NCBI RefSeq assembly: GCF_003346715.1
Contig: NZ_QQPQ01000005.1
Location: 1 to 64,000 of the forward strand
DNA: 64,000 nucleotides
From: Oceanispirochaeta sp. M1
GTDB taxonomy: Bacteria; Spirochaetota; Spirochaetia; DSM-2461
Reading direction: 5' to 3'
Under the pieces are notes generated by a model that did no database searches, was not told the DNA's origin, and saw only the letters and a list, made by a program, of their open reading frames with translations. Positions 53,403 to 64,000 of the stretch are shown here, piece after piece. The translations under genes were made by a program, and so were the position numbers. Position 1 is the first letter of the stretch; every line of letters begins with the position of its first letter.

Positions 53403-54041
53403 TTATTCTCCAATAAACTGTGAAAGTGCTTTTTTAAGATGAGGAATGGAGCTCTGACTATTAATCAATATGAGATATCCCTTGGTGTTTCTGTCTTCAA
53501 AGCTGAAAAAGGTTTTCATGGTTATTGCCAGATCCCTGCTATCAAATTCTGAAGAAACATAGGTTCTGTCAAAATCACTACCAGAAATTATCTGGGGAGG
53601 TTGATAGCTGATACGGCTGTTCAGCATCTCGAAAATTCTTCCAATACAGGCTCCAATCAGGATATTACTGATCTCCAGCAGAACTTCTCTCTCAAGATCT
53701 ATCAACTGATCCGATTGAAAGAAATCAGTTCCGGAACTCTGAAAATAGGATATCAGGTCCCTCTCATTACCGTAGGGGAAAATAAGAAAAGCCATACCCT
53801 CAAAATCGCCATAATATTTCTGCTGAACAACACTGCATGTGGCAAAATCTGAAATTTCCCTATTTATATAATCAGGGAGATCATGAATTTTCACAGAAGA
53901 GATATTCGGTACTGTCAGCTGAATAAAAATATCCATGATCTCAGCAAGATCTGCTGCGGCAGAGCCAAAAGAGATATTCATGGTTTCCTGAAGAGCATCC
54001 AGTTCCATTTCAGTTAAAAGGACCTGTTTCTCATTCATCAT
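53403..54041 (-). CDS. CheC-like phosphatase
   Basis: 212 residues. Two copies of the CheC/FliY active-site pattern (D/SxxxExxNI) are visible: ELDALQETMNISFGSAA near residue 11 and EREVLLEISNILIGACIGR near 115. CheC proteins dephosphorylate CheY-P in the cytoplasm. Here the gene overlaps a CheY-like gene by ATGA upstream and precedes a diguanylate cyclase, so the three may form one phospho-signal to cyclic-di-GMP module. No cheD is present. Confidence 0.8.
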   Translation of the reverse strand: MMNEKQVLLTEMELDALQETMNISFGSAAADLAEIMDIFIQLTVPNISSVKIHDLPDYINREISDFATCSVVQQKYYGDFEGMAFLIFPYGNERDLISYFQSSGTDFFQSDQLIDLEREVLLEISNILIGACIGRIFEMLNSRISYQPPQIISGSDFDRTYVSSEFDSRDLAITMKTFFSFEDRNTKGYLILINSQSSIPHLKKALSQFIGE

Positions 54042-54415
54042 GCAGGACCCGAAATCATCTCTTTGATTTCATCAACAAGGGCATAGACAATCTTTTTATC
54101 AGGAAGTTTTTTCAGAACTCTAAAGGCTCCCAGTTCCATGCATCGATCAACAGATTTCTTCTGAATATCCGCAGTCAGAACAACGACAAGGGCCTTCGGA
54201 TTTATCTCTATAATCTTCTCCAGAGCTCCATAACCGTCAAGAACCGGCATGGTTAAATCAAGAAAGACAAGATCCGGTCGTTTCTCAGTATAGAGCTCTA
54301 CGGCAATAGCGCCGTTTTCAGCTTCAGATAAGTCAAGCTCAGCATCATAATCAAGGAGAATAGATTTTATCAGCATTCTAGCTGCCCGGGAGTCATCAAC
54401 AATCAGTAGTTTCAT
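54038..54415 (-). CDS. CheY-like single receiver
   Basis: 125 residues. The acidic pair is in LLIVDDSRAARM, the phospho-acceptor Asp in LVFLDLTMPVLDG and the Thr in VVLTADIQ. The usual Lys-Pro is replaced by RVLKKLPDKK, so the switch loop differs from typical CheY. No output domain. First gene of an operon with a CheC-like phosphatase (4-base overlap) and a GGDEF protein. The kinase that phosphorylates it is not identified. Confidence 0.88.
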   Translation of the reverse strand: MKLLIVDDSRAARMLIKSILLDYDAELDLSEAENGAIAVELYTEKRPDLVFLDLTMPVLDGYGALEKIIEINPKALVVVLTADIQKKSVDRCMELGAFRVLKKLPDKKIVYALVDEIKEMISGPA

Positions 54416-54470
54416 GAACCGTCCTTACAGGGCGCTCCTCAATAAATCAGAGCAGTATCATATATTACTA

Positions 54471-54487
54471 ATACTATGCGAGTATTC
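54471..54487. promoter_or_regulatory. Inverted repeat upstream of histidine phosphatase
   Basis: AATACT (54471-54476) and AGTATT (54482-54487) flank ATGCG. It lies between divergent genes and is a candidate operator only. Confidence 0.25.
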
Positions 54488-54575
54488 AAAGATTGTCAAA
54501 AGATCTCAGGGATTTTAGCTCTGGAACAGATTAATAATAATGTCTAAAATGTTGAAAAAAAACGGCGGTGATTTA

Positions 54576-55196
54576 ATGAGTGAACTGTATCTGATCAGAC
54601 ATGCACAGAGCAAAGCTAACAGTCAGAGAATAATGGCAAGCCGTCAGGCTTTTCCCCTGACAGATGCGGGTAAGGCGGATGCAGATCTTATTGCCTCCCA
54701 GCTATACGAAACTATTCAGATTGACAGGATAATATCCTCTCCCCTTAACAGAGCCATGCAGACCGCTGCCTCATTTGCGGATCTATACAATCTTGAAATA
54801 GAAGTGGATGAGAGGATCTCGGAACAGGAACTTGGAAAGTATTCAGGAATGACATACGACCAGGTCAAGAAAGAAGAGCAGTACGAGACAGTGACATCCA
54901 GGCGCTGGGACTGGGTACCTGAAGGCGGAGGAGAATCCTACAGGATGATTGCCGACCGTGTACGGTCATTCTTTGATTCATTTTCAATGGATGCCCCTGA
55001 TAAAATACTGATAGTCACCCATGCAGTTACATTCAGGCTTATCAGGGCTGTGCTGGAAAACACATTACCCGAGTATCCCGAGAGCTTTCCCAACAATGGA
55101 GAGATATGGAAGGTAGATTTTAAGGGTATTGGGCAGCATCACAGCATTGAATCCCTGCTGCTTGGAAACAGCAGAGACTTTGCTCATAATCCCTGA
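54576..55196 (+). CDS. Histidine phosphatase family protein
   Basis: 206 residues from ATG 54576 (MSELYLIRHAQSKAN). An ORF start 36 bases earlier is less likely because this Met precedes the conserved RHG-like motif, though its ribosome binding site is weak. The catalytic His is in LIRHAQS, a conserved Arg in SSPLNRAMQTA, Glu in SEQELGKYSGM, and the second His in VTHAVTFRLI. Branch of phosphoglycerate mutase-like phosphatases; the substrate is unknown. Its stop abuts the stop of the convergent chemotaxis gene exactly (TGATCA). Confidence 0.85.
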   Translation: MSELYLIRHAQSKANSQRIMASRQAFPLTDAGKADADLIASQLYETIQIDRIISSPLNRAMQTAASFADLYNLEIEVDERISEQELGKYSGMTYDQVKKEEQYETVTSRRWDWVPEGGGESYRMIADRVRSFFDSFSMDAPDKILIVTHAVTFRLIRAVLENTLPEYPESFPNNGEIWKVDFKGIGQHHSIESLLLGNSRDFAHNP

Positions 55197-56792
55197 TCAG
55201 AATTCCTTTTTTAGAATCTCTGACTGCTCAGCCAGTGAATTAGCCATGGTGAGAACCTTATCGGATGATAATTTAATCTCATCTGCATCCTTTTTGATTT
55301 CATGAGCGACCTGCTCAAGATCTGATGAAAGCTGCTGATTATTCCCCAGATTACTGTCTATGGTTCTCTTATCCTCATCAACCTCATTAACACTGTCCAT
55401 AACATTGCTGGTCAGCTCATTCAGGCTGGTTGTGGAGCGGAGGATTTCTTCACTTCCTGTATTCAATTCTTCGGTGCTGTTATAGATATCATCCATTGCA
55501 CGGGCTACAGTATCAACCTCTTCCCGAATCTCTTCAAAGGAGTGACCCGACTGTTTAACCTGGGCTCCCGTATTCTCAATGGAAGCGATCATGGTCTTCA
55601 GATTTTCAGAAATTTTCTTGGCATTTCCTGAACTGCTCTCTGCAAGTTTACGGATTTCATCGGCAACTACGGCAAATCCTCTACCGGCATCACCTGCATG
55701 GGCGGCCTCAATGGCGGCATTCATGGCAAGAAGGTTGGTCTGGGCGGCAATACTGCTTATAAGACTGGTCATATCCCGGATACTGCTGATCTGATCGATA
55801 ACTTCATTAAAGGAGCTTTCTGTCTGTTTAATAACTTCTTCACCGTTTTTTGAAGTATGGATAAGACTCTCAACACTCTTTTTACGAACCTGAATTGTTG
55901 TAGAGACACTCTTTATGGAAGCAACCATCTCTTCGATAGCTGCACTGGACTCAGTCACATTGGCAGACTGATTCTGGGCATTATTTTTCAGTTCTTCCAC
56001 ACTTCCACCGATGGCATCCAAAGCTATTTTTGTGCTTGTAAATCCATTATTCAAATTCTTGATGGATTTCATAATTCCGTTGACTCTGTTTTCAATCAGA
56101 ACGACAGCCATACCGGTCTCTTCGGCAGATTCTCGGAGTCCCAGAGCCTGATCAATCTGGTCTGAAACTGAACTTATCAGTGAGATCATCCTGCTGCTGT
56201 GAACCTCGCTCTCCTTATACTTATTCATTGAATCTTCAGTGACCATGTTGAATACGATTTTCTGTACTGTCACCAGAGCAAGTCCGATTAACATCAGAAC
56301 GGTTCCTGTGACGAGCTGACCGGAGAGGGGCTTGGGATCAACCTTGTAGGCAGCAGTGATTATAATAAAAGCACAGAAGACAATATAGGAGAAAAGTGCT
56401 GCTGCAACAGTGATCTGTACATGTTTTTTATTTCTGATCTGGAAGGCAGCCACCTGACTGACAATAAGAAACATCAGGGCAGTCTGAGTGAAAGTATTGG
56501 CTCCGTGATATCCCCCGGAGAAGCGTTCGGCCAGTATCAATACAAACAGAGCAATGCTGAACATATAGGATGATAAATCATATTTGCCTTTTCTTAACAG
56601 AAACAGAGTTACCATAAAAAAGACATCCATCACCAGAATAGTAAAACCAATGACAGTTTCTCCCTGATTAAAGACAAGCAGAGTCAGGGGTATAAGCATT
56701 ACAATTATAAACAGTTGTAAGAAAAAATTAAATCCAGCCTTTATACTCACCTCATAGCTGGCATCCTTATAGGCGCCCAATAACAGTTTCAT
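55197..56792 (-). CDS. Methyl-accepting chemotaxis protein with membrane-only sensor
   Basis: 531 residues. About six membrane helices fill residues 17-190 with no large periplasmic domain, so the signal is probably sensed in the membrane. The cytoplasmic signalling domain has the hairpin tip [37 protein letters not shown], read in parts, typical of MCPs, with heptad-rich helices on both sides. No HAMP domain was recognised. It lies alone on the minus strand. Partner Che proteins other than the nearby CheY/CheC-like pair are not in the window. Confidence 0.9.
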   Translation of the reverse strand: MKLLLGAYKDASYEVSIKAGFNFFLQLFIIVMLIPLTLLVFNQGETVIGFTILVMDVFFMVTLFLLRKGKYDLSSYMFSIALFVLILAERFSGGYHGANTFTQTALMFLIVSQVAAFQIRNKKHVQITVAAALFSYIVFCAFIIITAAYKVDPKPLSGQLVTGTVLMLIGLALVTVQKIVFNMVTEDSMNKYKESEVHSSRMISLISSVSDQIDQALGLRESAEETGMAVVLIENRVNGIMKSIKNLNNGFTSTKIALDAIGGSVEELKNNAQNQSANVTESSAAIEEMVASIKSVSTTIQVRKKSVESLIHTSKNGEEVIKQTESSFNEVIDQISSIRDMTSLISSIAAQTNLLAMNAAIEAAHAGDAGRGFAVVADEIRKLAESSSGNAKKISENLKTMIASIENTGAQVKQSGHSFEEIREEVDTVARAMDDIYNSTEELNTGSEEILRSTTSLNELTSNVMDSVNEVDEDKRTIDSNLGNNQQLSSDLEQVAHEIKKDADEIKLSSDKVLTMANSLAEQSEILKKEF

Positions 56793-56907
56793 ATTATCTC
56801 CAATTCCGTTTTTTAATATTGATTATGATAATTAAAGCTCTAGAATAAACTCTGCCTCTGGAAAAAGCCAGTTTTTAAATCTGGTTTTCCCGGAATAAAG
56901 GTCAAAA

Positions 56908-59265
<2,358 letters not shown>

Positions 59266-59292
59266 CTATTTATTTTGCGTTTACTGTTCGCA

Positions 59293-60999
59293 ATGGAAAT
59301 GAATGCGTATATACTTATAAACATGCCTGGCAGAGAGAAAAAATATAAATACATAATCAACACTTCTTCCGATTTGATAACACTGATAAACAAGGACTAC
59401 TGTTACGAAGTGGTCAACGAATCCTACTGCAATATGCTCGGTAAAAATCAGGATGAGATCCTGGATACTCCTGTATCCGTCGTTTGGGGTGAGGATAGAT
59501 TCAAGAATGCAATTAAAAGTTATCTGGACCGCTGTTTTGAGGGTGAAGAGATTCACTATGTTGACCAGTTCAATTTTGGTGATTCAACCAGATATATGCA
59601 TGTATCCTTTTACCCTTATAATGAAGAAGATAACGAGATTACCCATGCACTTGTTTTTTCCCACGACATCAGCAAACTGGGAGAAATCGAATCCAAACTT
59701 CTGAACTTTGAATTCCGAGATCCAGTCACAGGGCTCTTTAACGACCGTTCTCTTGATATTATTCTGGATATGGAGCTTGAAAAGGCCAAACGGTCACAGG
59801 CAGAGAACAAACGCTGTCTGCTAATACTCTCCATGGATAATTTTCAAAAGATCTGTCTGGAGCATAGTATAGCCACAGGCAATATGCTGCTGGAAAACAC
59901 AGGTATCCGGGTTAAAGAATGTCTTAGAACCACCGACTATGTTTTCCGTTATAATGGAAATGAGCTGGCCGTTGTTTTAACTGGAATGGCCAGGGAGACG
60001 GAGCCCCTTATCGTAGCCCAGAAACTGATTAATGCGGTATCCATTCCCTACCGTAAAAGCGAAACCAATATCACCATGAACTGTACCATAGGAATTGCGG
60101 TCTTTCCCGAAGACGGGAGCAATTGTGATGATCTTATCCGCAATGCCTCCAAAGCACTCTCATCCGCTCTGAGCCAGGGAAAGGAATACCGCCTTTATGA
60201 TCAGGATATTCAGAAGGTGTCCATGTCCAGGCTCGAACTTGAAAATGACCTGAACAGAGCCTTCGACCTGAATCAGTTTGAACTCTACTATCAGGCCATT
60301 GTGGATGAAAACAGAGTTATCAAGGGCTGCGAAACACTGATCCGCTGGAATCACCCGTCAAGAGGAATGGTTCCCCCCTCTTTGTTTATACCCATATCAG
60401 AACAGACCGGCATTATTTCAGCCATATCCAAATGGGTTCTTTTCAAAACAGCCCGTCAGATTAAAGAATGGAGTGATAAATACGGCATCTACACATCAGT
60501 CAATCTGACAGCCAGAGAATACGGCAATCCGGACCTCCCTGCCATATTGGCATCAGCCCTGAAACAGGCGGATAAATTATCTCCCCGGTTCCTCCATCTG
60601 GAAATCACAGAGTCCGAAACCATGGAGAATCCGGAAAACAGTATCAAACAGATGCAGGCTATCAGGGAAATGGGATTTGAAATTTTCATGGATGACTTCG
60701 GCACAGGGCATTCCAGTCTGAGCTACCTGAAAAATATTCCTGCAGACACCCTGAAACTGGATAAATCCTTTGTGGATAACATCACCACTGACAAAGACAG
60801 CCGTGACTTTCTTGAGTTAATCACTCATCTGGCCAGAAACAGGAAAAAATCACTGATAGTCGAAGGTGTGGAAACTGAAGAACAGCTTAAAATTCTTTTA
60901 GAAGCGGGCTGTAAAAAATTCCAGGGATATCTTTTTTCTGCTCCTATTCCACCGGCTCAGTTTGAAAATCTTTTGAAAAAAAATCAGAAAATCATTTAG
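59293..60999 (+). CDS. PAS-GGDEF-EAL protein, cyclase site degenerate
   Basis: About 568 residues. A PAS-like sensor comes first (about 20-130, LINKDYCYEVVNESYCNMLGKNQDE). The GGDEF domain active site reads RYNGNELAVVL, not GGDEF/GGEEF, so cyclase activity is doubtful. The EAL domain (about 310-568) has ETLIRW for EALLRW, EITESETM, MDDFGTGHSSLSYL, KLDKSFVD and VEGVETEEQ. Its catalytic acids are mostly present, so it may hydrolyse cyclic-di-GMP. The start is uncertain: 59293 (ATG) and 59275 (TTG) are both weakly supported, though AGGAGG lies far upstream near 59232. Divergent from isocitrate dehydrogenase. Confidence 0.85.
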   Translation: MEMNAYILINMPGREKKYKYIINTSSDLITLINKDYCYEVVNESYCNMLGKNQDEILDTPVSVVWGEDRFKNAIKSYLDRCFEGEEIHYVDQFNFGDSTRYMHVSFYPYNEEDNEITHALVFSHDISKLGEIESKLLNFEFRDPVTGLFNDRSLDIILDMELEKAKRSQAENKRCLLILSMDNFQKICLEHSIATGNMLLENTGIRVKECLRTTDYVFRYNGNELAVVLTGMARETEPLIVAQKLINAVSIPYRKSETNITMNCTIGIAVFPEDGSNCDDLIRNASKALSSALSQGKEYRLYDQDIQKVSMSRLELENDLNRAFDLNQFELYYQAIVDENRVIKGCETLIRWNHPSRGMVPPSLFIPISEQTGIISAISKWVLFKTARQIKEWSDKYGIYTSVNLTAREYGNPDLPAILASALKQADKLSPRFLHLEITESETMENPENSIKQMQAIREMGFEIFMDDFGTGHSSLSYLKNIPADTLKLDKSFVDNITTDKDSRDFLELITHLARNRKKSLIVEGVETEEQLKILLEAGCKKFQGYLFSAPIPPAQFENLLKKNQKII

Positions 61000-61050
61000 C
61001 TCCTTTATAGCCTGAGACAGAATTAAAAAACAAACAAAAAAGAGAAATAA

Positions 61051-63843
61051 ATGTGCTATATTTGGAAAATGAATTATAGACGAAGACTGATAACTCTATT
61101 ACTTCTTTTACTCATCAGCTTTCAGCTGCAGTCACAGAACAGATCTGAAATCAATGTACGGAATGTAAAGATAGGGATCTTCTCTTTCAGCCCCATCAAT
61201 TTTATTAATGATTTCGGTCACTCCGATGGCTTATACCCTTCCCTTGTTAACGGAATAACCAGGGAATCAAGATGGAAAGTAAGCTATATCGATGGAAGCT
61301 TCAGCCAGGGGCTGGAAAGACTTCAAAACGGTGAAATAGATCTGATGATGTCTGTAGCCTGGTCCGAAAGCAGAGCAGAAATCATGGACTACAGCAAAGA
61401 ACCGGTCGTAGATTTATGGGGGCAGGTGTATATAAGTCCCGACAGCAATATTACAAATATCAATGATCTGCAGGGTAGAATAGTCGCAGTAATGAAAAGT
61501 GATATCACTGCTCAGAATCTTATAAAGACAGCAGAATCACTGGGAGTGTCCTTCACAGTTCATGAATACAGAGATTTTTTTGAGGCTTTTCAAGCCGTTG
61601 AAGACGGTGAGGCTCATGCAGCTGCAGCACCACAGCATTTCGGATTGCGTAATCTTTCAGCTTTCAATCTTGTGGGGAGTAATATTCTCTTCTCACCCTT
61701 TTCAATCTATTTCACAGTAAAAAAAGGCGCTAATCAGGATCTCCTGGAAGACATTGACAGGAATCTTTCAATATGGAAGAAAAACAAACAATCAATTTAC
61801 TATAAAAATGTTCAATTCTGGATGACCCCCGAAGATTTGAGAGAGGAAAGAATTCCCCTGTGGATAAAGATTGTCATCTCCCTGTCACTTTTTCTGATCC
61901 TCCTTATCCTGGTAACAGGTTTTTTTATACGAAACACTCTGAAGAAAAAAATAACTCAGACCTTAAAAAAGGAGTACCGATACCGCAGCCTTGTACAAAA
62001 ACTACAGGCCATTGTACTACGCCTTACTCCTGAGGGTTCTATCACAGTTGTTAATGAATATACCCTCTCTCTCCTGAATCAGAGCAGACAAACAGTCATG
62101 GAAGGCAGCGTTTTCGACCTGGGTATTCTGCCTGATGGAATAGGCAGAGATGAATTACAGAATATTGAGGCAGTTCAGCAGATAAATTTGATAAGTAAAA
62201 TCAAAAATTCTGACTCGGAACAGTATTTCCAGTGGTATCTGAACAGAGTGAATACCGATGAATCTGATAATATAATCTGCATTGCTTTAAATGTAAGTGA
62301 TAGAGTTGAGATAGAATCCGCCCTTCAGGAGAGTGATGAAAAATTTACTTCATTTATGAACAACATTCCGGCATTCGCTTTTATCAGTAATAAAAAAGAA
62401 CAGATGATCTATGCCAATCCGGCAACACTAGCACTGCTGAAAGAACCTATAGAGAATCCAGTCTTTGAAGATTTCATAAAAGAAGAGGAAACACTAAACA
62501 GGATAAAGGAAGCTGAATCCAGGATTCTATACGAAGGTTCAGAAAAAGAGACTATAGAATTTGAAACACAGTTTCCCAGTGATAATCAGCCCAGAATTTT
62601 ACATCAAATACAATTTCCAATAAATCTCTCGAAAAATGAGATATGGCTTGGAGGTTTCACTCTGGATATCACAGAAACCAGAACTATTGAAGAGCAGCTG
62701 AATCAATCCCGGAAGATGCAGGCTATCGGTGAACTGGCAGGAGGAATCGCCCACGATTTTAATAACCAGTTGGCCGGAATAATGGGGTATACCGATCTTT
62801 TGTGCCACGGAGTCACAGATGAACGGATGGAAAAATATGCAGCGAAGCTGAAAGCCTCAGTGGAAAGAGCCTCCGATGTGACCCGCCAGCTTCTCAGCTT
62901 CAGCAGAAAAGGGAAAAAGGAGAATATAGCCGTCAATATCAACAATATCATTGATGAACTTTCGAGTCTCCTTTCCCACAGCCTGAATAAACAGATACAT
63001 ATCCATTTCAATGAAAAAGCAGATAATTCTGTTATTCAGGGTGACCCCAACTTAATACAGAACGCCCTGCTCAACATATCCATCAATGCACGGGATGCCA
63101 TGGATAATAAGGGAGATCTCTATTTTACAACACAGATTATAAATGTCGATGAAAAAATGAGTGCTCTTCAGGGTTATGTACTGACTCCGGGTCCCTACCT
63201 TAAAGTCTCTGTTGAAGATACGGGAAGCGGAATTCCAAAAGAGATAAGAGGCAAGATCTTTGAACCCTTCTTCACGACCAAAGAGGTAGGCAGGGGGACA
63301 GGAATGGGACTCTCCATGGTCTACGGAACCATGCAGGAGCATAAAGGAAATATCACCGTACAAAGTACCCAGAACAGGGGTACCGTATTCAGTCTCTATT
63401 TCCCTAAAGATGGAAGTGAAAATCAGGAACGGTCAGATGACACAGAAATTGTCGACGAGGGCGCAACATATAATATTGCAGTAGTGGATGACGAATCCAT
63501 GATCAGAGAATTCCTGAATATAAGCCTAAAAGGGAAAGGTCATAAACTGGATCTATTTGAAGATGGTTCCCATTTTATTCAATCTCTTAAAGAGGAAGGA
63601 AAATCATACGATTTCGTAATACTCGATATGATAATGCCCGGGATGAACGGTATTGAATGCTATAGAGAACTTATGAAAATACATCGCAAGATCCGGGTAC
63701 TTCTCTCCAGCGGATACAGCAAAAAGGATGACGTACAGGAGATAATGAAAAATTCGAATGTACTTTATATTCAGAAACCCTATAGTATAAATGAGCTGGG
63801 TAAAGCAATTCAAAAACTGATGGCAGGTTACGATGGTAGTTGA
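61051..63843 (+). CDS. Hybrid histidine kinase with periplasmic solute-binding domain
   Basis: 930 residues. Signal or anchor helix (about 10-28), a single SBP_bac_3 domain (about 35-265, [45 protein letters not shown]), a membrane helix (about 268-293), then two PAS-like regions. The HisKA His is in [15 protein letters not shown] (near 568). The ATPase domain has NARDAM, DTGSGIP and GMGLSMVYG. The C-terminal receiver has the Asp in VILDMIMPG (near 858). Architecture is close to that of the 28005 gene but with one binding domain. Start choice: ATG 61051 (AAGAGA upstream) or 61069. Its end overlaps the start of the next gene by 11 bases. Confidence 0.92.
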   Translation: MCYIWKMNYRRRLITLLLLLLISFQLQSQNRSEINVRNVKIGIFSFSPINFINDFGHSDGLYPSLVNGITRESRWKVSYIDGSFSQGLERLQNGEIDLMMSVAWSESRAEIMDYSKEPVVDLWGQVYISPDSNITNINDLQGRIVAVMKSDITAQNLIKTAESLGVSFTVHEYRDFFEAFQAVEDGEAHAAAAPQHFGLRNLSAFNLVGSNILFSPFSIYFTVKKGANQDLLEDIDRNLSIWKKNKQSIYYKNVQFWMTPEDLREERIPLWIKIVISLSLFLILLILVTGFFIRNTLKKKITQTLKKEYRYRSLVQKLQAIVLRLTPEGSITVVNEYTLSLLNQSRQTVMEGSVFDLGILPDGIGRDELQNIEAVQQINLISKIKNSDSEQYFQWYLNRVNTDESDNIICIALNVSDRVEIESALQESDEKFTSFMNNIPAFAFISNKKEQMIYANPATLALLKEPIENPVFEDFIKEEETLNRIKEAESRILYEGSEKETIEFETQFPSDNQPRILHQIQFPINLSKNEIWLGGFTLDITETRTIEEQLNQSRKMQAIGELAGGIAHDFNNQLAGIMGYTDLLCHGVTDERMEKYAAKLKASVERASDVTRQLLSFSRKGKKENIAVNINNIIDELSSLLSHSLNKQIHIHFNEKADNSVIQGDPNLIQNALLNISINARDAMDNKGDLYFTTQIINVDEKMSALQGYVLTPGPYLKVSVEDTGSGIPKEIRGKIFEPFFTTKEVGRGTGMGLSMVYGTMQEHKGNITVQSTQNRGTVFSLYFPKDGSENQERSDDTEIVDEGATYNIAVVDDESMIREFLNISLKGKGHKLDLFEDGSHFIQSLKEEGKSYDFVILDMIMPGMNGIECYRELMKIHRKIRVLLSSGYSKKDDVQEIMKNSNVLYIQKPYSINELGKAIQKLMAGYDGS

Positions 63844-64000
63844 AGCTCCACAATATAATGAGAAGATAAGCAGAGAACTGAATAAGGTACTCACCCACTC
63901 CCTATTCAAAGGGGCCAGGCGTTCCTGCAGCTTTCTTCGTTATGTATGTGAAAAAACTCTTGCAGGAGAGAGCAACCAGATAAAAGAATTTTCCATCGCC
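63833..64000 (+). CDS. Possible winged-helix regulator, cut by window edge
   Basis: 56 codons are visible from ATG 63833. The sequence ISRELNKVLTHSLFKGARRSC followed by SFLRYVCEKTLAGESNQIKEF resembles the N-terminal winged-helix segment of proteins that read SRLLRFVVExTLxGxxxxLKEYxIG, often fused to TPR repeats or cyclase domains. It overlaps the hybrid kinase by 11 bases, so it is probably translated with it and could be its output. The rest lies outside the window. Confidence 0.55.
   Translation, partial: MVVEAPQYNEKISRELNKVLTHSLFKGARRSCSFLRYVCEKTLAGESNQIKEFSIA

Overview
The window looks like accessory-rich chromosome of an anaerobic or facultative spirochaete-like bacterium. This is inference. 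It rests on moderate A+T content, sugar-binding proteins with non-lipoprotein signal peptides, a monomeric NADP isocitrate dehydrogenase, an aldehyde:ferredoxin oxidoreductase, many hybrid sensor kinases and chemotaxis-type proteins, and a bactofilin-like gene. No rRNA, tRNA or CRISPR array was seen.

Left end (1-8.5 kb): the edge is a mobile-element graveyard, with the start of one transposase (1-75, minus) and a decayed DDE transposase (about 130-1213, minus). Then come a LytS/LytTR two-component pair, a divergent bactofilin-like membrane protein, a broken AAA/DUF4143 ATPase, a phosphoesterase lipoprotein, and an intact DUF4143 ATPase whose promoter sits in a perfect 21-bp inverted repeat.

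8.5-17 kb: on the minus strand, an ABC-2 exporter, a beta-propeller lactonase and an Xaa-Pro aminopeptidase. On the plus strand, a pterin-cofactor operon (moeA, a short moaA, moaC, MOSC, mogA, MOSC).

17-28 kb: a sugar ABC transporter without its own ATPase, a GH95 alpha-fucosidase and a LacI regulator form one operon with candidate operators. Facing it is an aldehyde:ferredoxin oxidoreductase with a four-cluster ferredoxin, a likely client of the cofactor operon. An FLVCR-like MFS carrier follows.

28-38.7 kb: a hybrid kinase with two periplasmic solute-binding domains, a hemolysin III-type protein, then the most unusual locus. This is a tight three-gene operon (32.6-38.1 kb) encoding a lipoprotein, an exported CsgG/TolB-like protein and an exported caspase-PEGA-FGE-like fusion. 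It ends directly against a truncated HAD phosphatase gene behind a flavodoxin.

38.7-52.4 kb: two paralogous MFS carriers, a lone receiver, a thioredoxin, and an excisionase-type HTH fused to an ABC ATPase whose promoter carries a perfect 22-bp palindrome. An ACR3-like carrier, an acyl-CoA ligase, a MATE pump with a textbook MerR-type promoter and its MerR regulator, a decayed sulfatase, ribokinase with LacI, and a cupin follow.

52.4-64 kb: signalling genes. A CheY-CheC-diguanylate cyclase operon, a histidine phosphatase, a membrane methyl-accepting protein, isocitrate dehydrogenase, a GGDEF-EAL protein, a second SBP-hybrid kinase, and the start of a regulator cut by the right edge.
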